A stretch of DNA of 64,000 nucleotides from Thecamonas trahens ATCC 50062 (taxonomy: Eukaryota > Apusozoa > Apusomonadida > Apusomonadidae): contig NW_013657668.1 in NCBI RefSeq assembly GCF_000142905.1, positions 482,644 to 546,643 on the forward strand, read 5' to 3'. A model generated the notes under the pieces. The model saw nothing but the letters and a program-made list of their open reading frames with translations. It had not been told where the DNA came from and searched no databases. The first letter of the stretch is position 1; every line of letters begins with the position of its first letter. Positions 9,429 to 18,823 of the stretch are shown here, in pieces. The position numbers were made by a program, and so were the translations under genes.

Positions 9429-10610
9429 ATGGTGGTTATGGGCGGTGGTGTAGTAATGGGCGCGCGAGGCAGCGATGCTGGGGCGGATGGGTCGACGGTG
9501 AAGGCGGTGAAGGCGGTGAAGGCGGGAGGCAAGTCGGGACGGGGCCGGCGGAGTCGGGCGAGCTCGACGTCCAAGGCTGCAGCTCGGGAGATGCTTGGCG
9601 GGCGGGCGAAGATTCTGAAGATTCCGTTTGAGAAGCTGCGCAAGCTGCAGGCTGTGGGCTCTGGCCAGTTTGCGCTTGTGTACCGGGCCGAGTGGCGGTC
9701 GTCGCGAGCGCCAGGCCAGAAGAAGCGGCAGTTTGTGGCGATCAAGTTTGCCAAGAAGAACATGCTTGATCAGCGTGACTTGCTCAAGGAGATCCGGCTG
9801 CTGTCACGGCTGCAGCACCCTAACGTGATGCGGATCTACGGAGTGACGACGGACCACAAGGGGCGGCGTGGAGCGGTGATGCAGTACATTCCGTGGTCGC
9901 TGGTCAAGGTGCTCGACAAGGTGGATCCTGTGCGTGTGGCACTGGACGTGGCCAAGGCGCTCAAGTACCTGCACGAGCGCAAGTTCCTGCACATGGATCT
10001 CAAGCCGGACAACGTGCTGATCACGACGAGCGGGCGGGCGGTGCTGTCTGACTTTGGGCTCGCCGGGCGTGTGGGCCTGACGACGCCTGCGGGCGGGGCC
10101 GGGACGCGCGGGTACATGGCACCCGAGGTGCGTGACGTTGACGTAGCGGGGCGGCCGCGGTACTCGTATCCTGTGGACGTGTACTCATTTGGCAAGCTGC
10201 TTGTGGACCTCAAGGCGTACAATGAGGCGACGCCTGAGGCGCTCAAGAAGCTCGCCAAGCGGTGCATCAAGACTGAGGCGTCAGAGCGGCCTACGTTCCG
10301 GCAGATTGTCAAGTTTCTGAAGAAGCTGCGGCTGATGTCGCCGCCGCCACAGTTTTCGTCGTCGGGCGAGGTGCTGTCGTCGGCACCGTCGCGGTCTGCG
10401 GGCGATCCGCGCGGCTCGGGCGGCCTTGCGCCGTACTCGCTGGCGGCCGGCCCGTCGTCGCTCGCCTTTGCCTCACCGGCCTCGTCGTCCGACTCGACGT
10501 CGAGCGAGAGCAAAGGAGCAAGCACCAGCAGTAGTTCGAGCGAGTCGAGCAGCTCGAGCTCGAGTTCGAGCTCCAGCAGCGAGTCGAGCAGCTCGAGCAC
10601 GTCGTCGTGA
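9429..10610 (+). CDS. TKL-like protein kinase with HMD catalytic loop and Ser-rich tail
   Basis: Single-domain kinase, 393 residues from the ATG at 9429 (later in-frame ATGs at 9438 and 9456 are possible). A basic Lys/Arg/Ala-rich N-terminus of ~55 residues precedes the domain. Motifs are the loop GSGQFALVYRA, the lysine in VAIKFAK, the glutamate in LLKEIRLL, HMDLKPDNVL, DFGLAG, GYMAPEV and DVYSFG. The catalytic-loop HRD arginine is methionine, so this is a non-RD type kinase, but the Asp, Lys and Asn needed for catalysis are kept. The tail is nearly pure Ser/Glu. The short domain and DVYSFG fit tyrosine-kinase-like (TKL) enzymes. The substrate is unknown. A CGTAAA hexamer lies 28 nt after the stop. 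Confidence 0.8.
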   Translation: MVVMGGGVVMGARGSDAGADGSTVKAVKAVKAGGKSGRGRRSRASSTSKAAAREMLGGRAKILKIPFEKLRKLQAVGSGQFALVYRAEWRSSRAPGQKKRQFVAIKFAKKNMLDQRDLLKEIRLLSRLQHPNVMRIYGVTTDHKGRRGAVMQYIPWSLVKVLDKVDPVRVALDVAKALKYLHERKFLHMDLKPDNVLITTSGRAVLSDFGLAGRVGLTTPAGGAGTRGYMAPEVRDVDVAGRPRYSYPVDVYSFGKLLVDLKAYNEATPEALKKLAKRCIKTEASERPTFRQIVKFLKKLRLMSPPPQFSSSGEVLSSAPSRSAGDPRGSGGLAPYSLAAGPSSLAFASPASSSDSTSSESKGASTSSSSSESSSSSSSSSSSSESSSSSTSS

Positions 10611-10637
10611 CCATGTGAGATGATGGCCACTGAAGGC

Positions 10638-10643
10638 CGTAAA
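10638..10643 (+). promoter_or_regulatory. CGTAAA candidate poly(A) signal
   Basis: CGTAAA 28 nt downstream of the TKL kinase stop codon. It is one of several such hexamers at gene ends here. Function inferred. Confidence 0.35.
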
Positions 10644-10685
10644 CTCTTCTGACCGACCAGTGGCAGCCGAGAGCAGCAGCGTTTG

Positions 10686-11141
10686 TCATGAGTCGTCGTC
10701 GTCGTCGTCTTCGGCGTCGACAGTGGGGGCATCCGCCTCTACGCGGAGGCCAAGGCGATCGACCATAGCCATATGGTAGAACGAGGTGGCGAGGGCGGCG
10801 GCAGCGAGAGCGAGCGGGCCGGCGAGGCGCGGACGGACCATGTAGGCACGGACGCCCGAGACGCCCGTGACGACCGATGAGACGGCGATGGAGAAGGACA
10901 TGGCAGATGCAAGGGCAGCATCGTCTTCGGCCACATACGTGTCTCTGATCATGAGGCCGGCCATCCCACACGCGCCCGCAAGAACGCCCGAGGTCAGAGC
11001 CACCGGGACCGAGGCCGACCGCAGCAGCGAGAGACCGGCGTGGGTGGCCAGGACCGAGCCCAGCGCCCATGACCCGCCACCGGGAGCCGCCACAAAACCC
11101 TCTTCCATCCGTTCCACCCATTGGGGAGGGGAGCTAGCCAT
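10686..11141 (-). CDS. Small four-TM protein, probable TMEM14 (UPF0136) family
   Basis: 151 residues from the ATG at 11141. Four hydrophobic segments are visible: GSWALGSVLATHAGLSLL, a second starting SVPVALTSGVLAGACG, a third with SIAVSSVVTGVSGVRAY, and LAGPLALAAAALATSFYH. The Ser-Val-Pro at the start of helix 2, the Arg-x-Tyr after helix 3 and the PxLAGPLALA start of helix 4 match the layout of TMEM14 proteins, small mitochondrial or ER membrane proteins. The C-terminus is acidic (DAEDDDDDDS). Its stop is 75 bp from the convergent TKL kinase stop. The family call rests on pattern and size only. Confidence 0.6.
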   Translation of the reverse strand: MASSPPQWVERMEEGFVAAPGGGSWALGSVLATHAGLSLLRSASVPVALTSGVLAGACGMAGLMIRDTYVAEDDAALASAMSFSIAVSSVVTGVSGVRAYMVRPRLAGPLALAAAALATSFYHMAMVDRLGLRVEADAPTVDAEDDDDDDS

Positions 11142-11249
11142 GGTGTTGTGTGTTTGGGGTGTGGGGAGCGAGGTGGGGTTGGGGCTGAGGCTGAGGTGAG
11201 CGACAGCCGGAGCAAGGTGGGGCACGACTCCCGACTGGGTGGTTACTGT

Positions 11250-11370
11250 TGTGTGGGCCTGCGGGTGTGATCGTTACGGTGTGTGGGCTATGTGTGTGAT
11301 CGCTATGGTATGTGGGGAGTGTGATCGCTATGGTGTGTGTGGTGTGTGTGTGTGATTGCTATGGTCGGTT
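11250..11370 (+). repeat. Degenerate tandem repeat, ~30-bp unit
   Basis: Four imperfect copies containing GTGATCGYTAYGGT separated by GT-rich spacers of changing length. It lies in the upstream region of the TMEM14-like gene. Confidence 0.6.
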
Positions 11371-11811
11371 GGGTATGATCATGGTGCCTATCGATTACTC
11401 GTTGGCCACACTCAGCTAATCACTGCTGGCACCGGTTGTCTCTCGTTGGCCATGTCGCGGACTGTTCGACCCCAACGGTCCAATGCGTCGGTACGGACAC
11501 AGCCATGCTCTCCCCTTCCTCCCTCCTTCCCTCCGCCCCTCCTCCCCCCTCCCCCCTCCTCCCCACCCATACCCATACCCTACCCCCCCCCCTCTCTCCC
11601 CTCTCCCCTCCCCTCCCCTCCCCTCCCCCCCTCCACCGACACTGCGCCCAGCCATGACTGCGGGTCACGCTGGCCGTCGGTCGAGTGGCGCCGTTTTTTG
11701 TAGAGGGACGACGCCCAGCAGAGTGGGTAGGGAAGGAGGGCTGGCCAGGTGGGTAGGGGCTACCGGGGGCAGGGGGGGGGGCAATGTGGAGAGATACGGT
11801 GTACTCACGTG

Positions 11812-11935
11812 GCGTGTGTGTGTGTATGTTTGTATGTGTGTGTGTGTGGCTGTGGCTGGCTGGTGTGGCTGGCTGGTGTGGCTGTGGCTGGCTGTGGCTG
11901 GCTGTGGCTTGCTGTGGCTTGCTGTGGCTGGTGGC
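11812..11935 (+). repeat. TG microsatellite and TGGCTG repeat
   Basis: A GTGTGT-type tract passes into repeated TGGCTGGCTGTGGCT units. It is simple sequence upstream of the dynein intermediate chain. Confidence 0.75.
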
Positions 11936-12142
11936 ACCTAACGATGACTGGCTTTGGCTGGTTGGTGGCACCTGGGCCGTGGCGTACAATGACCGTGGTG
12001 GTGTTGACTGGGCTGGGCTGGTGGCGTCGCGGCGGCCGGGATATAGCTGAGGACTTCGGCGGACAACCTCAACTTGGCGGCTGCGCGGGCAGACTCGCCA
12101 GGAAACGCCTCCAACTCGTCGCTGTTTGATGATGAGTACCAT

Positions 12143-14097
12143 ATGGGCGGAGCCGGAGGTGGGGCAGGTCAAGGAGGAGCTGCCGAACGGGCTGCGCTGA
12201 CAGAAGACCAGCTGGATGCGATCCATGAGAAGGTGCTGCGGGCCGAGAACCCGTCGGCACCGCAGAGTGTGGTGGTCTTTGACCTCCGCAAGGGCGCCTT
12301 TGCAGAGATCCCGACAGTGGACCATGTGCAGAACCACTTTGAGCTCGAGGCCAAGATCTTCCACAAGAGCTCGGACGACGCCAAGCGGCAGCGGCTGTCG
12401 GCGCAGGCGGCAGAGGAGGCGGCTGAGGGCGACTCGCGGCTTCGCAACGAGTTCAACTTTTCGGAGCGGGCGACGCAGACGATCAACGCGTCGACGCGTG
12501 AGCGCGGGACCAACACCGAACCGCCGCCGCGGCAAAACTACAAGGCGCTGGTCACGCAGTGGAGCATCTACGACACGTTTGTGGACGACCTCGAGCGGAT
12601 GCGGCGCGAGAAGGAGAAGCAAAAGTCGCGGGTCCAGCTCTCGTCGCAGGCCATGGCGTCGTTCTCGTCGTTTGCGGCCGGCGCTGGGCGCGGTGACCGC
12701 AAAAGGCCGGCGCGTCGTCGTCGTCGGACCTGTACGGGCACTCGGAGTCGATGGTCTCGCTGCTCAAGGTGATGGAGCGGATGGTGAACCTCAACACGTA
12801 CCAGGCCATTGCGCACGACTACAAGTACCTCGAGTTTCCGCTTGACAAGCTCGCGTCAAACGCGCTGACGGGAACGCTCATGCCGCTGTGGGAGTTTGAG
12901 TCTGCCAAGGTCAAGAAGCGGCACGTGACGGCGCTGGCGTGGAACCCCGAGTATCCGGACCTGTTTGCCGTTGGCTTTGGCTCGTACGACTTTGGCAAGC
13001 GGCGGCGTGGGCGGGTCTACTGCTACACGCTCAAGAACCCGTCGCACCCCGAGTACGCGTTCGAGACCGAGTCGGGCGTCATGTCACTCGACTTTCACCA
13101 GCCGCCGCACTCGTCACTCCTCGCCGTCGGCCTCTACGACGGCTCAGTTCTTGTCTACGACATCAAGGTCCGCTCCAAGGATCCGATCTTCCGCTCAACC
13201 ATCCGCAACGGGAAGCACACCGACCCGGTGTGGCAAGTCCAGTGGCAAGAAGACGACCTCTCTAAGAAGCACAACTTTTTCTCGGTCTCCTCCGACGGCC
13301 GCGTCACCTCGTGGACGATGGTCAAGTCGGACCTCGTCCACACTGACATCATCGAGCTCCAACTGGTCGACAACGTCAAGGCCGCCGCCGCTGACGAGGA
13401 GGCCGCGCTGTTTGGGCTCGCCGGCGGGCTTTGCTTCGACTTTAACCACACTTTCGAGCACCTGTTCATTGTCGGCGTCGAGGACGGGTACATCCACAAG
13501 TGCTCCAAGGCGTACAACTCACAGTACCTCGAGACGTACGTCGGCCACGTCGGCATGATCCATGCCGTCCAATGGAACCCGTTCCACCCTTCCATCTTCA
13601 TCTCGGCCTCGTCGGATTGGACCGTCAAGATCTGGGACCACGCGCTCAAGACGCCGCTCATGTCGTTTGACCTCAACAACTCGGTCGGCGACGTCGCGTG
13701 GGCCCCATACTCGTCGACCGTCTTTGCCGCTTGCACCGCAGACGGCAAGATTTACGTCTTTGACCTCTCCGTCAACCGCCATGAGCCGCTCTGTGACCAG
13801 AAGGTCGTCCGCAAGGCCCGGCTCACCCACCTCGCCTTTAACCCGGACCCGGACAACTACACCCTCATCGTCGGCGATGACCGCGGCGTCGTCCGCTCCT
13901 TCCGCCTCTCGCCGAACCTACGCCAGATCGCAAAGATCGAAGAGCCGAAGCCGCAGTCGCTCCTCCTCGACGCCCCGCTCGACGCTGACCTCGACGCCAA
14001 GCCCAAGGCCAAGCCCAAGACCCGTGCAGAGATCGAGGTCGAGCGCCTCGACGCCATCTTTGCTGCCCAGGACAAGTCAGTTACCATGATTGCATGA
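12143..14097 (+). CDS. DNAI1: Axonemal outer-arm dynein intermediate chain 1, DNAI1/IC78 type (one -1 frame break)
   Basis: WD-repeat intermediate chain that anchors outer dynein arms in cilia. The first part (ATG 12143) carries ALTEDQLDAIHEKVLRAENP, FNFSERATQTINAST, RGTNTEPPPRQNYK and QWSIYDTFVDDLE, all close to animal DNAI1. Upstream codons are open to 12074 without an ATG. The second part, one frame back, begins near KVMERMVNLNTYQAIA and continues through the WD40 propeller (WNPEYPDLFAVGFGSYDF, HTDPVWQVQWQ, FFSVSSDGRVTSW, SSDWTVKIWDHALKTP, VGDVAWAPYSSTVFAA). Adding one A to the AAAA at 12701-12704 joins them, giving about 651 residues. Family assignment is firm. The break is probably a sequence error because both halves are conserved. 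A CGTAAA lies 11 nt past the stop. Confidence 0.92.
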
Positions 14098-14107
14098 GCG
14101 ATGCAGA

Positions 14108-14113
14108 CGTAAA
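14108..14113 (+). promoter_or_regulatory. CGTAAA candidate poly(A) signal
   Basis: CGTAAA 11 nt after the dynein intermediate chain stop. Inferred 3'-end signal. Confidence 0.35.
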
Positions 14114-14151
14114 GGCAAGCGCGGCAGTGCAGGCGCCGTACGCTCTCGTCG

Positions 14152-15332
14152 TCAGTCAAACAGCAGCCAGGTCTCGTGCCGATACACCTCGCCAGGCTCG
14201 AGCCGCCCGTGGCACATCCGAGGAGCGGGCCGAGGTGAATGGCGTCAGGAAAGAACTGCGTCTCGAGGCAGATGGCCGAGCCGTTGCCATAGTTGACACT
14301 TGCGCACTGCGCGTGGACCGTGTCGGCGATCGGGATGCCGGCGTGTCCGAGCCCGTTGCCAGTGTAGACCTGGACGCCCGGCTTGGTCGTCGTCACCCGC
14401 ATTCGCAGACCGCTGGGCACGTGCACCAGCGCGCCGATGCATCGACAGGCACCGGCGGTGTCGGGCGGAGCGAGGACGTAGTTGTGGTCGAGGCCCTCGA
14501 GCTTGGCCTCCGAGCCGAGCGAGGCCACCGCCGCGGCGAACGGCGAGTCGGCGGCCAACGGCACAACCTCGCCCGTCGGAATGAGCGCGTCGTCGACGGC
14601 GAGCACGCCCGTTGCCTCGTGGAGGTCCAGCTGATGGTCAGCGAGCCCGCCCTCGCGCGGCTCGCCAGAAAGGTTAAAGTACGCGTGGTTCGTGAGCGCA
14701 AGGAGCGTGACCGCCTCCGCCTCGCCCTCGAGCACAATACCGAGCGCATGCGCACCATGGGCGACAACGTACGTGGCGCGGACGTTGACTCGGCCGGGGA
14801 ACCCGTTCTCGCCGTCGGCCATCGTGCTGGCAAACGTCACCGCATCGTACCGTCCACAGCCCGCGATGGGCCAGCCGACAAAGGCATCGGCGCCATCGGT
14901 CTTGCCGCTCACCCGCTCGGCCATCTCCCACACCCGCCCATCCAGCGCGCCATCGCCTCCGCCACCATGCAGGCAGTTGCCGCCTTCGTTAGCCCGTGCC
15001 TGATGCCTCTCGCCATCGAGCTCAAACTCTCCGCCATGGCCGATCCGGTTGGCCACGCGCCCGACTGTCACGCCGAGGTACGGGCCCGCATGCCTGCGAG
15101 CGGCGTCGTCGGAGGCGAGGCCCAGGACTACTGATCGCGTCGTCCAGGCCGCCGCGCGGCTGTTGCTCCCGCACTTGGCGCACTGAATGGCTCCGATAGC
15201 AGACTCGGCGCGCGATGGTGACGATGGGGGAGAGGATAGCGTGAGGCTGCGTAACGCAGCGCCGAGCGGTGAGAGCGTGGCGACGAGACCTGATTCCGAG
15301 GCAAGGGTGAAGTTCGAGCTGTTGTCGGACAT
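14152..15332 (-). CDS. Aldose 1-epimerase (galactose mutarotase) (one -1 frame break)
   Basis: Interconverts alpha and beta anomers of galactose and glucose, feeding the Leloir pathway; cytosolic. About 393 residues from the ATG at 15332. Family motifs are GVTVGRVANRI, the LHGG stretch, TNHAYFNLSG (catalytic His), the GLDHNY stretch, PGVQVYTGN and ICLETQFFPDAI (catalytic Glu). The open frame then runs past the expected end. Adding one base at 14206-14208 restores the canonical tail RLEPGEVYRHETWLLFD followed by a stop at 14152-14154. The segment around residues 35-65 (Ser/Pro-rich, then Cys-x-x-Cys) is atypical. It converges on the dynein gene with 54 bp between stops. Confidence 0.88.
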
Positions 15333-15360
15333 GACGACGAGGCGAGACGAGTGATGGGAC

Positions 15361-15366
15361 TTTACG
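15361..15366 (-). promoter_or_regulatory. CGTAAA (minus strand) candidate poly(A) signal
   Basis: On the minus strand CGTAAA lies about 47 nt downstream of the PPPDE protease stop, inside the short gap before the aldose epimerase start. Inferred. Confidence 0.35.
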
Positions 15367-15413
15367 CTTGGCTCCGACCACAGTAAAGCGCGCGGGCATG
15401 CCTTTGGCGGACA

Positions 15414-16331
15414 TCACGAGGACCAGGACTCGGAGGCAGTCGATGCACTTGTCGTCATCGTTGCGGTGGTGGTCGACGACGATGTCGCGGTGTCGGACGA
15501 GCCCAGGGCACGATTGAGCCACGAAGCGGCTGCGACGGCGACAGCGCCCAGGCCAATGCCGAGTGAAGCGAGCGCGGCAGCTTTGGCCTCAGGCGAAGAA
15601 TCCATGGCTCGGAGCGCGGTCTTGGCCCAGCGATTGACCCACTCCGGTGGCGGAGCGACGCCGAGGGCGGCGGCAGCGGCGGCACAAAAGTCCACGCAGT
15701 TGTTGCGGAGGAGGTGATAGTCGCCACAGCAAAACTCGTCCTTAAGCTGGGAGATGAGCCGCCGAACACGGAGCCACCCGGCCGACGTCTGCCCGAGGTA
15801 GACCGTACATCGGTAGCGATGCATCGGGTGGAGGCGTGGCTCGACGGCAAAGACGCCCGTGGCGCTGGGAGGAATGTCCGAGTCGGGATCAGCGCGGCCG
15901 AACGACCACTCTTTGCCGCGGACCTCGATGCCAGCATGGAACGCACCTCCCAGCGACTTGCTCGCCTTGCCCGACCAGTACACGCGCGCCGACATGCTTG
16001 CCTGACGCTCTCTTCCCCGGCCCGAGCCCGAACTCCTTCTGCCGCGGCTAGGCGGCCGCAGATCGATCTGGAACAGCGAGTTGAGCGCAGCGACGGCCGG
16101 CTCGTGTGAGAGATCGTAGACGTTGAGAAAGACGTCCTTGTTCGAGATGGCCGACGGTTGCGGCGGGGCGGGGTACTCGTCATCCGCCAGTCGCGCGCGA
16201 GCCTGAGCACCGCCTGCGCGCGTGCTTGCCCGCCTCGACCTCGACGATGACTTCTTGCTCGCCGACCGAGCATCCTTCGATTGCGACCTACTGGATCCCT
16301 TCTGCCTTGACCTTGACCTTCTACTCGACAT
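15414..16331 (-). CDS. PPPDE-domain (DeSI-type) cysteine isopeptidase with C-terminal hydrophobic segment
   Basis: Putative deubiquitinating or deSUMOylating thiol peptidase. From the ATG at 16331 it has 305 residues. The first ~60 are Ser/Arg/Lys-rich. The PPPDE fold follows, with NVYDLSHE, the catalytic-histidine motif GAFHAGIEVRGKEWSFG (H132), the YLGQT stretch and the catalytic-cysteine motif YHLLRNNCVDFC (C212), then PPEWVNRWA. The hydrophobic segment ASLGIGLGAVAVAAASWL near residue 270 could anchor it in a membrane, and a Ser/Thr tail ends the protein. An insert rich in Arg/Ser/Gly lies between the first strand and the His motif. It sits 81 bp upstream of the aldose epimerase on the same strand and is divergent from the lipase. 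Confidence 0.85.
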   Translation of the reverse strand: MSSRRSRSRQKGSSRSQSKDARSASKKSSSRSRRASTRAGGAQARARLADDEYPAPPQPSAISNKDVFLNVYDLSHEPAVAALNSLFQIDLRPPSRGRRSSGSGRGRERQASMSARVYWSGKASKSLGGAFHAGIEVRGKEWSFGRADPDSDIPPSATGVFAVEPRLHPMHRYRCTVYLGQTSAGWLRVRRLISQLKDEFCCGDYHLLRNNCVDFCAAAAAALGVAPPPEWVNRWAKTALRAMDSSPEAKAAALASLGIGLGAVAVAAASWLNRALGSSDTATSSSTTTATMTTSASTASESWSS

Positions 16332-16965
16332 TCGTGTGTGCGTGTGGATGAGCTGCCAGTGGCCGAGACGAGAGCTGCGCGTGTCGCCTATAGTTGTTTC
16401 GCGAATGACGTGAGGGCGGGGAGCGGGCCGAGGAAGCCCAGAGTTATCCAAGGGTGGCGTGGGTTGTGGAGGATGCTTGTGGAAGGGAGATGGGCGGAAG
16501 GGAGGGGATTAGTAGGAGAATGGGGATATGTGTGTGGGCTGTGGGTGCTATGTTGAAGGAAGAGGGATATGCACCTCTGCATTGTGCAAACGTGAGTTAA
16601 TCGTTGTGTTTCATCCCTGCATTATACAAACGTGAGTTAATCGTTGTGTCTCATCTCTTCATTGTGCAAACGTGAGTTAATCGTTGTGTTTCATCCCTGC
16701 ATTATGCAAACGTGAGTTAATCGTTGTGTCTCATCCCTGCATTATACAAACGTGAGTTAATCGTTGTGTTTCATCCCTGCATTATGCAAACGTGAGTTAA
16801 TCGTTGTGTCTCATCCCTGCATTATACAAACGTGAGTTAATCGTTGTGTCTCATCCCTGCATTGTGCAAACGTGAGTTAATCGTTGTGCCTGCATTGTGC
16901 CATTCGGCTGGTGCCAATGTTCCCAAAAGCCGCCGTCGTGGAACACCCGTCGCCTTCCCTTCGCC
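16332..16965. promoter_or_regulatory. Divergent upstream region of PPPDE (-) and lipase (+)
   Basis: 634 bp holding the 40-bp minisatellite in its lipase-proximal half. The PPPDE-proximal half is purine-rich and unremarkable. No RNA gene or TATA element recognised. Confidence 0.5.
16581..16890 (+). repeat. 40-bp minisatellite, seven full units plus one partial
   Basis: Units begin at 16581, 16621, 16661, 16701, 16741, 16781, 16821 and 16861. The core CAAACGTGAGTTAATCGTTG is invariant. Variable sites (ATTATAC versus ATTGTGC or ATTATGC, and TGTGTT versus TGTGTC) alternate in the first six units, suggesting an 80-bp higher-order unit. Each unit holds GTGAGT, a classic 5' splice-site hexamer. 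It lies between the PPPDE and lipase starts and is richer in A+T than its surroundings. Confidence 0.95.
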
Positions 16966-18813
16966 ATGGCCAGCAACGGCAACCAGGGCATACAGCCGAC
17001 CCTCGGCAGGCTTGCACGGGTAGGGGCATACACAGCATCGGCAGGACTGTTTGTCTCGAGGTGGGGCCTCGCACTCTCATCCACAGCGGCGTCATCGGCC
17101 CTCGGCCTCTCCTCGCTCCTCGCCTCTTCGACCGCCCTCGTCGTCCCCTCGCTCCTGCCTGGTGGCTCAGCCATTTCTTCGGCTCTCTCGGCCATCGCTC
17201 TCGGCTCGTGGGCTGCACGCACCTCGATCACCGCATCATCACTTTCGGCACAGTCATCGCTGCTCGCCCTAGAACTCGCCCTCCGCACCGGCTCGTGGGC
17301 CGCTGCAACCATCGCCTCAGTCGCCTCGGCTTCGTCCTCGGCTCCGGCACCAGCTGCGACAGACGACTTTGACAATGCGCCGCTGGTGGTAGCCTGGCGG
17401 AGCTGGGAGCGCCCGGACTCGGTTGATCGCTGGCTTCGCCCGGCCATGAACGTGCATGCATGGCAGCTCGACGTGGACATCTTGCAGACCGCCATCGGCT
17501 CACACGCTGCTGCGCTGAGCGCATGGACGGCTGCTGATGGAAACATGGCGGCCTTGCCCGAGGCCAAGCGCATGACGCTCGCGCTGTGGTACGCCGCCGC
17601 CCACGCTGCGCTCGAGCCGTCGGACGCGCGGTCTGCGCTCGGCAGCCGTCTCCTCTCGGGCGGATCAGCAGTGGCCGCGCTGGCCTTGCTGCATCAGCAC
17701 GAGCGGGGCGCGAGTGCAAGCGAGCGCAAGCCAAGAGTCGAAACAGAAGCTGCGCCTGCGACAAGCTCGTCGTGGTCGTCGTGGCTTCCTTGGCGGGCGC
17801 GGGCGTCGCAGCCGCGGGCTGCGGGCTCGTCATCCGAGGCTGCAGCACTCGTCAACTTGGGGCGTATGTACATGCCGCTGGCGATCGCAGCGTACGGTGA
17901 GGCTGCGCTTATCAAGCTTTCGGCCGAGCCAGAGGTTGCAGCAGCGTATCCGTCGTTTGATGCTTTTGTGAGCTCGGTTGCTGGCGACGAGCTGCGGGTG
18001 GTGCGTGCGCGTGGACAGACCGACGGCCGCGCGCTCAACTACGCAGTGCTGGAGGACACCGCTAATAGCGTGATTGTCGTTGCCATTGCCGCGCCGCGCA
18101 GTTTGGACGAGCTTGTGACCTCGGCACTTGTCAAGCCACCGCTCAAGCTCGATGATGCTAACTTTGTGGCGCGCGAGGCGCACGAGCTCGCGGTTACACT
18201 CCGCGACGAGATCGGACCAGAGCTCGCACGGCTGGCTCTGGCACAGGCTGCGCCGGCCACCGTGGTGGTGGCCGGGCACTCTCTCGGCGGCTCGGTTGCC
18301 GCGCTCCTCGCGCTCTACCTTGTCGAGCCGATGCGCGAGGCTGCACCCGCAGCCACTGTCCGCGCACTTGCATACGCCCCGCTTCCGTTTGTGTCGCACC
18401 GGTACGCGATCCAGGACGTGGTCCGCAGAACAGTTGTTGTCTACGTAGCCACCGCCGACGCCCTGCCACGACTGACGGCCTCGCACGTGGCAGCGCGGGT
18501 GACGGCACCGCTTGTCGCACTCGCTACAAGCGCAGCTGCGCTGGTCCCGGCCATTCTTCTTGGCGAGCAGGTCGACGCCGGTGCCGCTCTGCTGCCTGCG
18601 CCGACCGACCTCCCGTCGCTCTCCAGCCCGGGCCTCGAGGCCAATCTCGTTGTCGCCGGCACGGTTTTGGTCGTCGACAATGGCGGCGAGATTGTCAACG
18701 AGAGTGAGCCCGGTGCACTCGCCGCGGGCCTGACGCTTGCTCCCGACGCGTTTACCTCGCACATGCCGCAAGCCTATGCGCGCGCGCTCTCGGTCACCAC
18801 CGATAGCTGCTGA
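16966..18813 (+). CDS. Class-3 (Lipase_3/DAGL-like) lipase
   Basis: Alpha/beta-hydrolase predicted to cleave acylglycerols. 615 residues from the ATG at 16966. The N-terminal ~130 residues are hydrophobic, Ala/Ser-rich and may hold membrane segments. The catalytic domain begins around residue 330. The nucleophile motif is VVVAGHSLGGSVAALLAL (serine near residue 439), followed by ALAYAPLPFVS. An Asp in VYVATADALPRL and a His in FTSHMPQAYARAL, in the order expected, complete a plausible Ser-Asp-His triad. The layout of hydrophobic N-terminus and C-terminal lipase resembles sn-1-specific diacylglycerol lipases, but subfamily and substrate are inference. An AGTAAA occurs 16 nt past the stop, and the convergent LRR gene ends 10 bp away. 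Confidence 0.78.
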   Translation: MASNGNQGIQPTLGRLARVGAYTASAGLFVSRWGLALSSTAASSALGLSSLLASSTALVVPSLLPGGSAISSALSAIALGSWAARTSITASSLSAQSSLLALELALRTGSWAAATIASVASASSSAPAPAATDDFDNAPLVVAWRSWERPDSVDRWLRPAMNVHAWQLDVDILQTAIGSHAAALSAWTAADGNMAALPEAKRMTLALWYAAAHAALEPSDARSALGSRLLSGGSAVAALALLHQHERGASASERKPRVETEAAPATSSSWSSWLPWRARASQPRAAGSSSEAAALVNLGRMYMPLAIAAYGEAALIKLSAEPEVAAAYPSFDAFVSSVAGDELRVVRARGQTDGRALNYAVLEDTANSVIVVAIAAPRSLDELVTSALVKPPLKLDDANFVAREAHELAVTLRDEIGPELARLALAQAAPATVVVAGHSLGGSVAALLALYLVEPMREAAPAATVRALAYAPLPFVSHRYAIQDVVRRTVVVYVATADALPRLTASHVAARVTAPLVALATSAAALVPAILLGEQVDAGAALLPAPTDLPSLSSPGLEANLVVAGTVLVVDNGGEIVNESEPGALAAGLTLAPDAFTSHMPQAYARALSVTTDSC

Positions 18814-18823
18814 GCGAGGCTTG

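Larger units (their letters stand above)
11142..12142. other. Low-complexity intergenic region upstream of the dynein gene
   Basis: About 1 kb between the TMEM14-like start and the dynein start. From about 11250 to 11370 a degenerate repeat built on GTGTGATCGCTATGGT recurs four times. A C/T tract fills 11510-11640. TG dinucleotides followed by a TGGCTG repeat fill about 11812-11935. No convincing gene; the open frames arise from the repeats. Confidence 0.6.

Noticed and set aside
15414-16331. PPPDE and aldose epimerase as an operon
   Set aside because: Same strand and close, but with separate candidate 3' signals; a eukaryotic nuclear context makes an operon unlikely.
16581-16890. 40-bp array as a CRISPR
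   Set aside because: Units are directly tandem with no unique spacers.
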